From assembly GCF_024362525.1 (NCBI RefSeq), contig NZ_CP101458.1:1736001-1800000 (forward strand): 64,000 nucleotides of DNA, read 5' to 3'. Position numbers and translations under genes: made by a program. Origin of the DNA: Natrononativus amylolyticus (GTDB lineage Archaea; Halobacteriota; Halobacteria; Halobacteriales; Natrialbaceae). The notes below the pieces were generated by a model. That model was not told the DNA's origin, did no database searches, and was given only the letters and a program-made list of their open reading frames with translations. Positions 26,375 to 35,718 of this stretch are shown piece after piece. Position 1 is the stretch's first letter. Each line of letters begins with the position of its first letter.

Positions 26375-27424
26375 TCAGTAGCCGCGCTCGATCAAGTAGT
26401 CCGCCAGATCGAGCAACAGGTCGTGGGCCTCGTTCTCCGGCAGCACCTCGAGTCGGTCCTTCCCGCGCTCGACCAGCTCTCGAGCGGTCTCGTTGGCGTA
26501 CTCGATCGAGCCGGCGTCCTCGAGTGCGGCGACCGCCTCGTCGATCTCGCTTTCGGTGACGGCGTCGACGTCTTCGGTGTCGATTAACCCCTCGATGTCG
26601 ACGCCCTGCTCGCGGGCGTGGACGGTGATGAGCGTCTGTTTGTTCTCGACCAGGTCGCTGCCGCGCTGTTTGCCGAGTTTGTCGCTCGGAACGGTGAGAT
26701 CGAGGACGTCGTCCTGGATCTGGAACGCCCGGCCGACGTCCAGCCCGTAGCCGTAGAGGGCGTCGACCGTCTCCTCGTCGGCGCCCAGCAGGACCGCCGG
26801 CAGGCAGGCGGAGGCGGCGTACAGTACCGCGGTCTTCTGTTCGACCATCTCGAGGTACTCCTCGGGCGTGACCTCGTCTCGTTCTTCGAAGTCGACGTCG
26901 AGCGCCTGCCCTTCGCAGATCTTCGTACACGTTGTCGCCAGCACTTCGAGCGCGTCGACGGTCCGGTCCGGCTCCGCGCCGGTCTCGAGCATGATCTCGA
27001 AGGCCTTCGAGTAGAGCGTATCACCCGCGAGGATGGCCGTCTCGAGGTCGTACTCCTTGTGGACGGCCGGGACGCCGCGCCGGAGGTCGTCGTCGTCCAT
27101 GATGTCGTCGTGGATCAGCGTGAACGACTGGATGACCTCGACGCTGACGGCGGCGGCCATCGCGTCGATCTCGCCCCCGTCCAGCGTCGGGAACTTCCGG
27201 TACTCTCGCGAGAGGGGTTTGACGTCCGCGAGCGCCTCCGCCGTCGTGAGCAACACCGTCGGGCGCAGACGCTTGCCGCCCGCGTCGAGCAGGTATCGCG
27301 AGGCTTCGTAGAGGCGTTCGGGGCGCTTGATCGGCAGCTCCTCCGGAATCGCCTCGTTGACGAACTCGCGGCGCTCGCGGACGGCCTCGAGCACCGCCTC
27401 CTCTCGTGCCTCGGGGGTCGTCAT
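26375..27424 (-). CDS. idsA: Short-chain polyprenyl (geranylgeranyl-type) diphosphate synthase
   Basis: 349 residues from ATG 27424 (353 from 27436). The first Asp-rich motif is LIHDDIMDDDD and the second FQIQDDVLD; GGKRLRP and KTAVL are also conserved. It condenses IPP with allylic diphosphates to make the C20 (and in some haloarchaea C25) chains of archaeal ether lipids. It begins one base after the RNase J stop, so the two genes are co-transcribed. It belongs to the same lipid pathway as the mevalonate and isopentenyl phosphate kinases at 33-35 kb. Confidence 0.94.
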   Translation of the reverse strand: MTTPEAREEAVLEAVRERREFVNEAIPEELPIKRPERLYEASRYLLDAGGKRLRPTVLLTTAEALADVKPLSREYRKFPTLDGGEIDAMAAAVSVEVIQSFTLIHDDIMDDDDLRRGVPAVHKEYDLETAILAGDTLYSKAFEIMLETGAEPDRTVDALEVLATTCTKICEGQALDVDFEERDEVTPEEYLEMVEQKTAVLYAASACLPAVLLGADEETVDALYGYGLDVGRAFQIQDDVLDLTVPSDKLGKQRGSDLVENKQTLITVHAREQGVDIEGLIDTEDVDAVTESEIDEAVAALEDAGSIEYANETARELVERGKDRLEVLPENEAHDLLLDLADYLIERGY

Positions 27425-27425
27425 G

Positions 27426-28775
27426 TTAGTCGACAAGCTGGATCAGGTTGCCGTTGCGCGAGACGTGGACGTCACGACCCATATGGTATCCCTCGCTCTC
27501 ACAGAGGCCAACGTAGCCCGACAGTCCCTTCAGGTTCTGGTGGGCGGGAATGATGTGCTGGGGCTGGAGCGCGTCGAGCATCTTGTAGTGTCCCTCCTGG
27601 TTCAGGTGCCCCGAGACGTGGATGTCGTCGTAGACGCGGGCGCCCTGCATGCCGAGGAGCTTCTCGGCCTGGTAGCGCTGGCCCTCGTTCGTGGGCTCGG
27701 GGATGACACGGGCCGAGAAGACGACCTTGTCGCCGTCGTCCAGTTCGTACGGCGTCTCGCCGCGGGCCATCCGGGTGAGCATCGCGCGCGGCTCGCCCTG
27801 GTGGCCGGTGACGACCGGCAGGAAGTCCTCCTTGCCCTCGTTCATGATGCGCTTGAACGTGCGGTCGACGGACTTGCGGTGGCCGAACATCCCCAGATCC
27901 GAGGGGAAGTCGACGAAGTCGAGTCGCTCTGCGGTCCCCGAGTACTTCTCCATCGAGCGACCGAGCAGGACGGGCTGGCGCCCGATGTCGTCGGCGAACT
28001 CGACCAGCGACTTCACGCGGGCGATGTGGCTCGAGAACGTCGTGGCGACGATGCCGCCGTCGTAGTCCTGCATGCTGTAGAGGACGTCCCGGAGGTGTTC
28101 GCGCGCGACGTTCTCGGAGGGGGTACGCCCCTTCTTGTTCGCGTTGGTGCAGTCCTCGATGTAACAGAGAACGCCCTGACCTTCGCGGCCGATCTCGCGG
28201 AACCGCTTCATGTCGATCGGGTCGCCGAGGACCGGCGTGTGGTCCATGCGCTTGTCCAGCCCGTAGACGATGGCGCCCTCGGGCGTGTGAAGCACCGGAT
28301 TGATCGCGTCGATGATCGAGTGGGTGACGTTGACGAACTCGAGTTCGACGCCCTCGTTGCCGATCGTCATGGACTCGCCGGGGTCCATCTTGATCAGGTC
28401 GTTCTCGACGCCGAACTTCTGCTCGCCCTCGATCTGCTGTTTGACGAGTTCGATCGTGAACGGCGTCGCGACGATCGGTGCGTTGTACCGGTGGGCCAGC
28501 TTCGAGATGGCGCCGATGTGATCCAGGTGACCGTGCGTCGGCACGATCGCCTGCACGTCGCCCTCGAGGTCGGACATGATCCGGTCGTCCGGAATCGCGC
28601 CCATGTCGATCAGGTCCAGACTGTGCATCCGCTCTGTCTCGACGTTATCGTGGATGAGAACCTGCGAGAGGTTCAGTCCCATGTCGAAGATGACGACGTC
28701 GTTTCCGGCGCGCACGGCAGTCATCTGCCGCCCGACTTCCTCGTAACCGCCAATCGTTGCAATTTCGATTTCCAT
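27426..28775 (-). CDS. rnj: Ribonuclease J
   Basis: 449 residues from ATG 28775. The metallo-beta-lactamase/beta-CASP core shows [11 protein letters not shown], then H, D and H ligands, with beta-CASP segments [11 protein letters not shown] and [12 protein letters not shown] and PAHQNLKG near the end. Archaeal RNase J is a 5'-3' exoribonuclease (established). The conserved archaeal position is next to isopentenyl phosphate kinase and the prenyl synthase; here only the latter is adjacent. A TATA-like GTTTTTAAC at ~28970 implies a leader near 170 nt. A GTG/ATG further upstream at 28805 is less likely. Confidence 0.95.
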   Translation of the reverse strand: MEIEIATIGGYEEVGRQMTAVRAGNDVVIFDMGLNLSQVLIHDNVETERMHSLDLIDMGAIPDDRIMSDLEGDVQAIVPTHGHLDHIGAISKLAHRYNAPIVATPFTIELVKQQIEGEQKFGVENDLIKMDPGESMTIGNEGVELEFVNVTHSIIDAINPVLHTPEGAIVYGLDKRMDHTPVLGDPIDMKRFREIGREGQGVLCYIEDCTNANKKGRTPSENVAREHLRDVLYSMQDYDGGIVATTFSSHIARVKSLVEFADDIGRQPVLLGRSMEKYSGTAERLDFVDFPSDLGMFGHRKSVDRTFKRIMNEGKEDFLPVVTGHQGEPRAMLTRMARGETPYELDDGDKVVFSARVIPEPTNEGQRYQAEKLLGMQGARVYDDIHVSGHLNQEGHYKMLDALQPQHIIPAHQNLKGLSGYVGLCESEGYHMGRDVHVSRNGNLIQLVD

Positions 28776-29191
28776 GATTGTAGCACTGAGTGCCGGTCGT
28801 GGCACTCGTCGAAACGGTCCGCGGACTCCCGGTTCGTCGGCCCCGACGTGTCTGCGTGTTGGCCATCCCGCTATGCGCTCGAGGGCGTCCTACCCCGAAG
28901 ATCGACGCCGCGTCGATCCCGAGCACACTTGCCCGCGGGTTTCGCTAGGGCACCCTACACACCCGGGCGTTAAAAACGCAGTGGGTTGACGATCGACCGA
29001 GAGGATCTCACACACGGGACACAATCTCGGAGGCGATCGGCCGCGCCCCGTCGTTACCGACCGGATGAGAATATCACGCGCGTTTTGACTTTTCCTGTAT
29101 TTCTACGAGGATGTGCCCTACCAGCCATATTTGCCGACACTCGAGGAGGAAATCCGAACGTTTCTAACCCGGCGTCAGGAAAGGGACGGTA
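28776..29191. other. Divergent 416-nt intergenic region between rnj and the APC transporter
   Basis: No gene found. Minus-strand GTTTTTAACG at ~28969-28978 is the best rnj promoter. On the plus strand GTTTCTAACC at ~29160-29169 lies ~25-30 nt before the transporter ATG. The middle contains an AT-richer stretch (29066-29110) unlike the surrounding coding DNA. Frames of 71 and 68 codons here show no family resemblance. The region marks the left edge of the plus-strand block that interrupts the rnj-ipk neighbourhood. Confidence 0.5.
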
Positions 29192-31414
29192 ATGGGTAAA
29201 GATCTCGAGCGAGACCTGGGGCTGTTCGCCGTCATCGCGATCAGTATGGGTGCGATGATCGGAAGTGGGATCTTCATTCTACCGGGGCTCGCGATGGCCG
29301 AAGCCGGCCCGGCCGTGATCCTCGCGTTCGTCATCGCGGCGGTCCTCGTCGTGCCGGCCGCACTCAGCATCGCCGAACTCGGAACCGCGATGCCCGAGGC
29401 CGGCGGCGACTACGTCTTCATCGAGCGCGGCATGGGCCCCGCCGTCGGCACCATCGCGGGGCTCGGAACGTGGCTCATGCTCATGTTCAAGGGCGCGCTC
29501 GCGCTCGTCGGCGGGATGTTCTACCTCGAGTTCGTCGTCAACCTGCCGAGTCTCACGGCGACGGCGGTCGTCATCGCCACCGTTCTCATCCTCGTCAACC
29601 TCTTCGGCGTCAAACAGACCGGCGGGCTCCAGCTGATCATGGTCATCGTGATGCTGATCATCCTCTCGGTGTTCGTCGCCGGTTCGATCATCAGAGTCGA
29701 AGGCGGTAACTACGACCCGTTCTTCACCGAGGGGACCGGCGGCGTCCTCAGCGCGACCGCGCTGGTGCTCGTCTCCTACGCCGGCGTCACGAAGGTCGCG
29801 GCGGTCGCCGAGGAGATCGAGAATCCGGGCCGGAACCTGCCACTCGGTCTCCTTGGATCGCTCGTCGCGACGACGTTCCTGTACGCGCTGCTCGTGTTCG
29901 TCCTCGTCGGCGTCATCGACGGCCCGGCGCTGGCCGCCTCGGGCGCCCCGATGGCCGAGGCCGCCGACGAACTCTTCGGCTACCTGTTTCTCGTCGCGAT
30001 CGTGATCGCGGCGATCCTCGCGCTCGTGAGCACGGCGAACGCCGGCATCCTCACCGCGTCGCGGTACCCGCTGGCGCTCAGCCGCGACGACCTCTTCTTA
30101 GACCAGTTCGAGTACATCCACCCCCGGTTCGCGACTCCGGTCGTCGCCATCCTCGCCACCGGCGGGATCATGATCGCCGTCATCGTCGCGCTCCCGGTCG
30201 AGGACATCGCCAAAACGGCGGGGGCGTTCCAGATCCTCGTCTACATCCTGGTCTGCGCCGCGCTGATAGCCTTCCGCGAGCGCGACCTCGAGTGGTACGA
30301 CCCCGAGTTCTTCACGCCGGGATACCCCTGGGTCCAGCTGTTCGGAATCGTCTCGGGCGTGTTCATCATCACGCAGATGGACTGGCTACCGATCGTCGGC
30401 GCCGTCGGCATCACGATCTTCGGGTTCGTCTGGTACCAGTGGTACGCCAAACAGCGCGTCGAGCGCGAGGGCGTCGCCGTCGGCCTCGCGCGTCGCGAGA
30501 CGGGCAAGCAGTTCGTCCGCGAGACCGAAGAGGAGATCGAGGGCGTCGACCAGTACGAGGTGTTGATCCCGCTGCGACAGGACGTCAGCCGCCAGCAGGA
30601 GGACGCGATCTTGCGACTCGCGGCGCCGCTGGTCCGTCGCCGCGGCGGCCGGATCCGGATCGTGCGCTTCGACGAGGTTCCCGACCAGGTCCCCCTCGAC
30701 ACCGCCGCGGAGTCGCTCACGGAGGCCGACGCCGCGTTCGAGCGGCGAACGGACGACCTGGTCAGGGATCTCGAGGTACCCGTCGAAGTCGGTGAGATCG
30801 TCAGCCACGACACGCGCCACGCGGTCGTCAACTTCGCCGAGCGGATCGACGCGGACCTGATCCTGGCTCGCCGGGAGGCGACCAGCCGTCTCGGGACGCT
30901 GTTCGGCCGCGACACCGACTGGATCATGGAGCACGCCCCCTGTGACGTGGTCTTCGTCCAGCACGAACGCCCCACCGAGATCGACGAGATCGCAATCGTC
31001 ACCGACCGCAGCCCGTTCAACGACCCGCTGAAGGTCGAACTCGCGAACACCATCGCAACCGACTTCGACGCCCGCCTCCGGTTCGTCTTCGCCGTCTCCG
31101 AGGACGCTCCCGACGAACTGTTCGAAACCGTCGAGGACTACCACGCCGAACTCGACGCGCTCTGTACCGCACCCGTCGAGTCGACGATCATCCGCACCGA
31201 CGACGAGATCGGCGATCTCACGCGCCAGCTCGAGTCCGCCGACCTGATCATGGTCAGCACCGTCACCCACCGACGGCTCCCGGACCTGCTGGTCGAGCAG
31301 CGCTCGGATCGGATCGCGGCGGCGATCGACCAGCCCGTCCTGCTCGTCCACTCGAAGAAGACGCGGCGAGGCTCGTTCCTCCGGCCGATCCTCGAGCGCG
31401 TGCTCTTCAACTGA
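29192..31414 (+). CDS. APC-family amino acid permease fused to two UspA-like domains
   Basis: 740 residues. Residues ~1-430 form an APC transporter of about 12 helices; the first helix carries MGAMIGSGIFILPG, the glycine-rich substrate-binding turn of the family. From ~452 two cytoplasmic alpha/beta domains follow (~452-590 and ~590-730), each ending in a universal-stress-like strand (DVVFVQHE, PVLLVHSKK). Typical UspA ATP-binding G-2x-G-9x-G is not complete in either copy (first copy SRLGTLFGRDTDW). The Usp part probably regulates transport by binding nucleotide. The substrate is unknown. Confidence 0.9.
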   Translation: MGKDLERDLGLFAVIAISMGAMIGSGIFILPGLAMAEAGPAVILAFVIAAVLVVPAALSIAELGTAMPEAGGDYVFIERGMGPAVGTIAGLGTWLMLMFKGALALVGGMFYLEFVVNLPSLTATAVVIATVLILVNLFGVKQTGGLQLIMVIVMLIILSVFVAGSIIRVEGGNYDPFFTEGTGGVLSATALVLVSYAGVTKVAAVAEEIENPGRNLPLGLLGSLVATTFLYALLVFVLVGVIDGPALAASGAPMAEAADELFGYLFLVAIVIAAILALVSTANAGILTASRYPLALSRDDLFLDQFEYIHPRFATPVVAILATGGIMIAVIVALPVEDIAKTAGAFQILVYILVCAALIAFRERDLEWYDPEFFTPGYPWVQLFGIVSGVFIITQMDWLPIVGAVGITIFGFVWYQWYAKQRVEREGVAVGLARRETGKQFVRETEEEIEGVDQYEVLIPLRQDVSRQQEDAILRLAAPLVRRRGGRIRIVRFDEVPDQVPLDTAAESLTEADAAFERRTDDLVRDLEVPVEVGEIVSHDTRHAVVNFAERIDADLILARREATSRLGTLFGRDTDWIMEHAPCDVVFVQHERPTEIDEIAIVTDRSPFNDPLKVELANTIATDFDARLRFVFAVSEDAPDELFETVEDYHAELDALCTAPVESTIIRTDDEIGDLTRQLESADLIMVSTVTHRRLPDLLVEQRSDRIAAAIDQPVLLVHSKKTRRGSFLRPILERVLFN

Positions 31415-31481
31415 ACGCCGGTGTCACCAGCCCTCGACCGGTACTATTCCGTGAGTTACACGTTCCCCTAGAGCAATAGCA

Positions 31482-32405
31482 ATGGGCATTACAATTGGTC
31501 ACATGCCACATCGTTCACGAACCGAGAGCGGGTACAGCGTCAGTCGTCGGACCCTCCTGCGGAGTGTGGGGGCCGCGAGCGTCGGCGTCGGTGGGATCGC
31601 CCTCACCACGAGCGGCGCTCGAGCGGGCAAGGGCGACGATTGTGAGAATCCCGACCACGACTTTCCCCGCGTCTCCACGCGCGGGCACTTCGACACCACC
31701 TGGTACGGGAGCGTCACGCTCACCGACGGCAACGACGAGACGAACTTCGAGTACGCCGGCGGCGGGATACCGGGCGTCCACACCGCCGCCGAGGACGAAC
31801 TCCTGGTGTTCGTCCACGGCTGGAACAACAACGACGAGGGGGCGCTGTGTACGTTCGGCGACGCCGCCCCCACCTTCGTCGCCGAGGGCTACGATCAGCC
31901 GGTCGTCGGCTACACCTGGGATTCGGACTTCGGCTGGTACAACGCGACGGAGATCGCCGAGCGAAACGGCGCCAAACTCGCCCACTTCGCCTACGCGTAC
32001 GGACTCGAGAACCCCGACGTCTCGCTGCGGTTCGTCGCCCACTCGCTGGGCGCCCGCGTCGTCCTGATGGCGCTGCGAAACCTGGCTCACTGGGATCGCC
32101 TCGAGGACGTCGACTCCGTCTCGATCCTCGGCGGCGCGGCGGACGACGATTCGGTCTCGATGGAGGGCACCTACGGTTCGGACATCGCCGCAGCGGCGGG
32201 CCGGGTCGACAACTTCTGGATGGAGGACGACGAGGTGCTCAACTGGGCCTACGGCGCCGCCGAGTGGGGTAACGCCATCGGCAACGCGGGCTGCGATGGC
32301 ACGCCGCCGTGGAACTACACGGATCACAACGTCGCCTACGTCCCCGGCCACAGCGACTACTACCGCTCGAACGGCTGTATTCACGAGGTCGTCGCCACCT
32401 TCTGA
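31482..32405 (+). CDS. Tat-exported alpha/beta hydrolase (lipase-like)
   Basis: 307 residues from ATG 31482 (300 from 31503). The N-terminus is a Tat signal: SRRTLLRSVGAASVGVGGIAL, cut here in the middle of the hydrophobic run, ending ARA-G. The mature part has LLVFVHGWNNND as the oxyanion-hole strand, VAHSLGARVV as the nucleophile elbow (G replaced by A before H), and a late PGHSDYY His. This fits extracellular lipase or esterase folds related to DUF900-type hydrolases. Two Cys pairs may form disulfides. It is a single gene exported to the salty medium; no substrate evidence is present. Confidence 0.82.
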   Translation: MGITIGHMPHRSRTESGYSVSRRTLLRSVGAASVGVGGIALTTSGARAGKGDDCENPDHDFPRVSTRGHFDTTWYGSVTLTDGNDETNFEYAGGGIPGVHTAAEDELLVFVHGWNNNDEGALCTFGDAAPTFVAEGYDQPVVGYTWDSDFGWYNATEIAERNGAKLAHFAYAYGLENPDVSLRFVAHSLGARVVLMALRNLAHWDRLEDVDSVSILGGAADDDSVSMEGTYGSDIAAAAGRVDNFWMEDDEVLNWAYGAAEWGNAIGNAGCDGTPPWNYTDHNVAYVPGHSDYYRSNGCIHEVVATF

Positions 32406-32518
32406 ACGCCGTCCAACCGACGCTGTTCGACCGCAGCGGTTCGCCGCCCCGGTCCGCCGCGGACGCGAGCTCACCGCGAACCACCAACGACTAACCGCCT
32501 CGGCGCCCGACTCGGGGC

Positions 32519-33064
32519 ATGATTCGATCCTTCGACGGCCACGTTCCCGAAATCGCCGACTCCGCGTACGTCGACGAGCGCGCGGTCGTCATCGGCGAGG
32601 TGACGCTCGAGACCGAGGCGAGCGTCTGGCCGGGCGCCGTCCTCCGGGGCGACCACGGCGAAATCGTTCTGCGCGAGGGCGCGAACGTCCAGGACAACGC
32701 GACCCTCCACGAGGGCTGTGAGATCGGACCGTACGCAACCGTGGGTCACAACGCGATCGTCCACGCCGCGACCGTCGGCGAGCGAAGTATGATCGGGATG
32801 GGTGCGATCGTGCTCGACCGCGCCGAGATCGGCGCCGAGAGCCTGATCGGCGCGAACAGCGTCGTCACCGAAGACACCGCCATCCCCGACTCCGCCCTCG
32901 CCGTCGGCGCCCCCGCCGAAGTCGTCAGAGAGGTCGAGAACTCGGCCTGGACGGCCGCCGGCGAGCGCTACGTCGACCTGGCCCGAGAACACGCCGAAAC
33001 CTCCGAGGTACTCGAGCGCGGGTCGGCCGGCACCCCACCCGGCGGTAGGAGGAGCGAAGAGTAG
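32519..33064 (+). CDS. Gamma-carbonic anhydrase family protein
   Basis: 181 residues. A left-handed beta-helix built from hexapeptide repeats spans ~15-140 (VIGEVTLETEASVWPGAVLRG is the start of the coil set). The zinc histidines of the family are present as TLHEG, VGHNAIVH. The C-terminal ~40 residues are charged and probably helical, then disordered. Members range from active carbonic anhydrase (Cam) to YrdA-type proteins with weak or no activity; here the loop acids of Cam are not evident, so YrdA-like is the safer label. It converges with ipk 6 nt downstream. Confidence 0.88.
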   Translation: MIRSFDGHVPEIADSAYVDERAVVIGEVTLETEASVWPGAVLRGDHGEIVLREGANVQDNATLHEGCEIGPYATVGHNAIVHAATVGERSMIGMGAIVLDRAEIGAESLIGANSVVTEDTAIPDSALAVGAPAEVVREVENSAWTAAGERYVDLAREHAETSEVLERGSAGTPPGGRRSEE

Positions 33065-33070
33065 GCCCGC

Positions 33071-33814
33071 TCACTCGAGGGTCGTGCCGACCGCCTCGCC
33101 CGCCAGAAACGCCGCCAGTTCGTCGAGACCGAAGATCGACGCCCGGCTCTCGAGAGCGAGCAGCGCCCGCACCTTGGCGGCCATCCCGCCGGTGACGTCG
33201 GTCGACTCGCTCTCACCGAGGACCGCGGCGACCTCCTCGTAGCTTCCGATCCGTTCGACGACCTCGTCGTCGGCGTCGAGCACGCCCGGAACCGTCGAGC
33301 AGAGCCCGATCCGGTCTGCCTCGAGCCCGCGTGCGACCTCGACGACGAGTTCGTCGCCGCTGACGACCGTCGCCCCCGCGCCCGTGTGGGCGACGAGGTC
33401 GCCGTGGAGGACCGGGACGAACCCCTCGGAACACAGCGTCTCGAGCTGACCCGTCGGCAGGTGGAGGGTACCGCGTTCGTCCCGGTGGGCCGCCGAAAAA
33501 GGATGGACGGGAACGGCGGGAACGTTCCGGTCGAGCAGCCGCTGGAGGACGAACCCGTTGAGCGTCTTCATCGCGCCGTGGATGGCGGCGACTGCACCCG
33601 GATCGTGGGTTCCCTCGGTCGTACTCACGCCGTGTTCGCTCGCGTTGACGTGACCGAAGCTGCCGCCGCCGTGGACGAGCACCAGGCTCTCGGTCTCTCC
33701 CGTTCGCCGTGCGTCGGCGACCGCGTCCGCGGCTCGCTCGAGGGCCTCGCCGTCGAGGGTCTCCGCCCGATCCTTGTCCGTAATGACGCTGCCGCCGAGT
33801 TTGAGGACGATCAT
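33071..33814 (-). CDS. Isopentenyl phosphate kinase
   Basis: 247 residues from ATG 33814, overlapping the mevalonate kinase stop as ATGA. Amino-acid-kinase fold: VLKLGGSVITDK at the start, LVHGGGSFGH with the catalytic-site His of IPK, and GDLV and SGDELV in the nucleotide part; VTGGMAAKV closes the site. It phosphorylates isopentenyl phosphate to IPP. In haloarchaea it works after mevalonate kinase and a phosphomevalonate decarboxylase (established in Haloferax). Its common partner rnj is here 4.3 kb away rather than next in line. Confidence 0.95.
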   Translation of the reverse strand: MIVLKLGGSVITDKDRAETLDGEALERAADAVADARRTGETESLVLVHGGGSFGHVNASEHGVSTTEGTHDPGAVAAIHGAMKTLNGFVLQRLLDRNVPAVPVHPFSAAHRDERGTLHLPTGQLETLCSEGFVPVLHGDLVAHTGAGATVVSGDELVVEVARGLEADRIGLCSTVPGVLDADDEVVERIGSYEEVAAVLGESESTDVTGGMAAKVRALLALESRASIFGLDELAAFLAGEAVGTTLE

Positions 33815-34797
33815 TCGAGGCGCTTCACCCCTTCCTCGGCGAGTTCCGCCCGGAACGCCTCCTCGCAGCCGGGCGTGAACTTCAGGGCGGTCTCGGTGGC
33901 CTCGGTGGGGTCGAGTGCGACGATGCAGCCGCCGCCCCCGGCGCCGGTGAGCTTTGCGCCGTAGGCCTCCGCGTCGCGGGCCGCCCACACCATCGCGTCG
34001 AGCGAGCGCGAGGAGACGCCGAGCGCCGACAGTAACCCGTGGTTGAAGTTCATCAGATCGCCGAGCTCCGCGAGGTCGCCGGTCTCGAGCGCCCGTTCGC
34101 CCTGCCGGACGAGGTCGCCGACCGTCTCGACGGTGTCCGCGGCGAAGGCGTACTCCTCGCGGAGCGTCCGGACGCCCGACACCAGGGCGCCGGTGTCGCC
34201 CGCGCCGCCGTCGAAGCCGATCACGAGCGGGAGGTCGGGGGCGTCGATCGTCCGGCAGTCCTCGCCCTCGACGCGGACCGCCCCGCCGGTCGCAGAACAG
34301 AACGTATCCGCCCGCGAGGCCTGACCGTTCTGGACCTCGTACTCGGTCCGGAACGCGCGATCGGCCAGTTCGTCGGTCTCGAGGCGAACCCCCAGTTCCC
34401 GCGTCGCCGCGTCGATGGCGGCGACGACGACTGCGGCGGAGGAGCCGAGGCCGGCACCTAGCGGAATGTCGCTCTCGATGGTGACGTCGAAGCCGGCGTC
34501 GTCCTCGCCGGTCACGTCCCGAACCTGGTCGATCGCGCCGTCGACGTACCCCATTGCGGCGGCGATCAGGCTATCCGAGACGTCGACGTCCGGATGGTCG
34601 TCGGTTCGCCCGCTGTACTCGACGGTGAAACCGTCGAGGCTGAGATCCTCCGCGTGCACCCGTAGCTTGCTGTCCTCGCGTCGCTGCACCCCGACGCGTG
34701 CCCGCCGTTCGATGGCACAGGGCACCGCGGGCTCGCCGTAGACCACCGCGTGCTCCCCGAACAGATACACCTTGCCGGGAGCGCTCGAGAGCGTCAT
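33811..34797 (-). CDS. mvk: Mevalonate kinase
   Basis: 328 residues. GHMP kinase fold: APGKVYLFGEHAVVYG at the N-terminus, PLGAGLGSSAAVVVA as the phosphate-binding loop (~115-130), and KLTGAGGGGCIVAL near the C-terminus. It makes mevalonate-5-phosphate from mevalonate and ATP, feeding isoprenoid lipids, carotenoids and quinones. A minus-strand TATA-like CTATTAC lies ~25-30 nt before the ATG, so it may be transcribed apart from rps2 (117 nt upstream) as well as with it. It is coupled to the isopentenyl phosphate kinase by a 4-nt overlap. Confidence 0.95.
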   Translation of the reverse strand: MTLSSAPGKVYLFGEHAVVYGEPAVPCAIERRARVGVQRREDSKLRVHAEDLSLDGFTVEYSGRTDDHPDVDVSDSLIAAAMGYVDGAIDQVRDVTGEDDAGFDVTIESDIPLGAGLGSSAAVVVAAIDAATRELGVRLETDELADRAFRTEYEVQNGQASRADTFCSATGGAVRVEGEDCRTIDAPDLPLVIGFDGGAGDTGALVSGVRTLREEYAFAADTVETVGDLVRQGERALETGDLAELGDLMNFNHGLLSALGVSSRSLDAMVWAARDAEAYGAKLTGAGGGGCIVALDPTEATETALKFTPGCEEAFRAELAEEGVKRLE

Positions 34798-34914
34798 GGC
34801 CCTTAGTCGTCCGAGGGCGAGTAATAGCTATTCGGTTCCCGGTCGCGCGGTCGAGACGGGCGCCGTCGCTCGCCGGCGGCGGAAAACGGCCGAGAATACG
34901 AACGTTAACGGCGA

Positions 34915-35718
34915 TTACAGCATGCTCTCGAAGTCCTCGAGCGAGTACGACGGCTCGGCGCCGCGCTTGTCGAGGACCTCGTTGGCGAGCAGCCAGTAGA
35001 CGACCGAGAGGGCCTTGCGACCCTTGTTGTTCGTCGGGACGACGAGGTCGACGTTGCTGGTCTGGTTGTTCGAGTCGCACATCGCGATGACCGGGATCCC
35101 CACGGTGATCGCCTCCTTGACGGCCTGGGCGTCGCCGATCGGGTCGGTGACGACGACCACATCGGGTTCGATGTAGCCGTCGTACTTGGGGTTCGTCAAG
35201 GTACCCGGAATGAACCGGCCGGTGCGGGCGCGGGCGCCCACGGCCTCGGCGAACTTCTCGGCCGGGAACCGACCGTACTGGCGGCTCGAGGTGACCAGGA
35301 TCTGCTCGGGCGTGTAGTTCGAGAGGAACTCCGCGGCCGTTCGGATGCGGCCGTCGGTCTTCGAGACGTCGAGGACGTAGAGACCGTCGGTCCGGACGCG
35401 GTGGATGAACCGCTCCATGTCCTTGGTCTTCTGCTGGGTGCCGATGTGGACACCGGCGCCGAGGTAGTCCTCGACGGGGATCAGCAGGTCGGCCTCCTCG
35501 TCGCTCATGACGTCGTCGTCGAGCGCGGGGCCTGCGTCCTCGTCCTCGGTCTCTGCTTCGGCCGGGGCGGCCTCCTCGGTCGCCTCGGCGTCCTGTTCGT
35601 CTGCGGGTTCGACGTCGCCCTCGGGTTCGGCGGCGGGACCCGGCCCCTCGGCCGGCTCCTCGTCGATCTCCTCTTCGGCGGCGTCGAGCCCTTCCTGTTG
35701 AGTATCGTTATCTGTCAT
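34915..35718 (-). CDS. rps2: Ribosomal protein S2 with long acidic N-terminal extension
   Basis: 267 residues. The S2 core starts near residue 75 ([18 protein letters not shown]) and runs to the end with [34 protein letters not shown] and [14 protein letters not shown]. The first ~70 residues are almost only Glu, Asp, Ala and Pro and should be disordered. S2 joins the small subunit late in assembly. The ATG overlaps the enolase stop by four bases. The extension is an addition to the usual archaeal length of ~200-210. Confidence 0.95.
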   Translation of the reverse strand: MTDNDTQQEGLDAAEEEIDEEPAEGPGPAAEPEGDVEPADEQDAEATEEAAPAEAETEDEDAGPALDDDVMSDEEADLLIPVEDYLGAGVHIGTQQKTKDMERFIHRVRTDGLYVLDVSKTDGRIRTAAEFLSNYTPEQILVTSSRQYGRFPAEKFAEAVGARARTGRFIPGTLTNPKYDGYIEPDVVVVTDPIGDAQAVKEAITVGIPVIAMCDSNNQTSNVDLVVPTNNKGRKALSVVYWLLANEVLDKRGAEPSYSLEDFESML

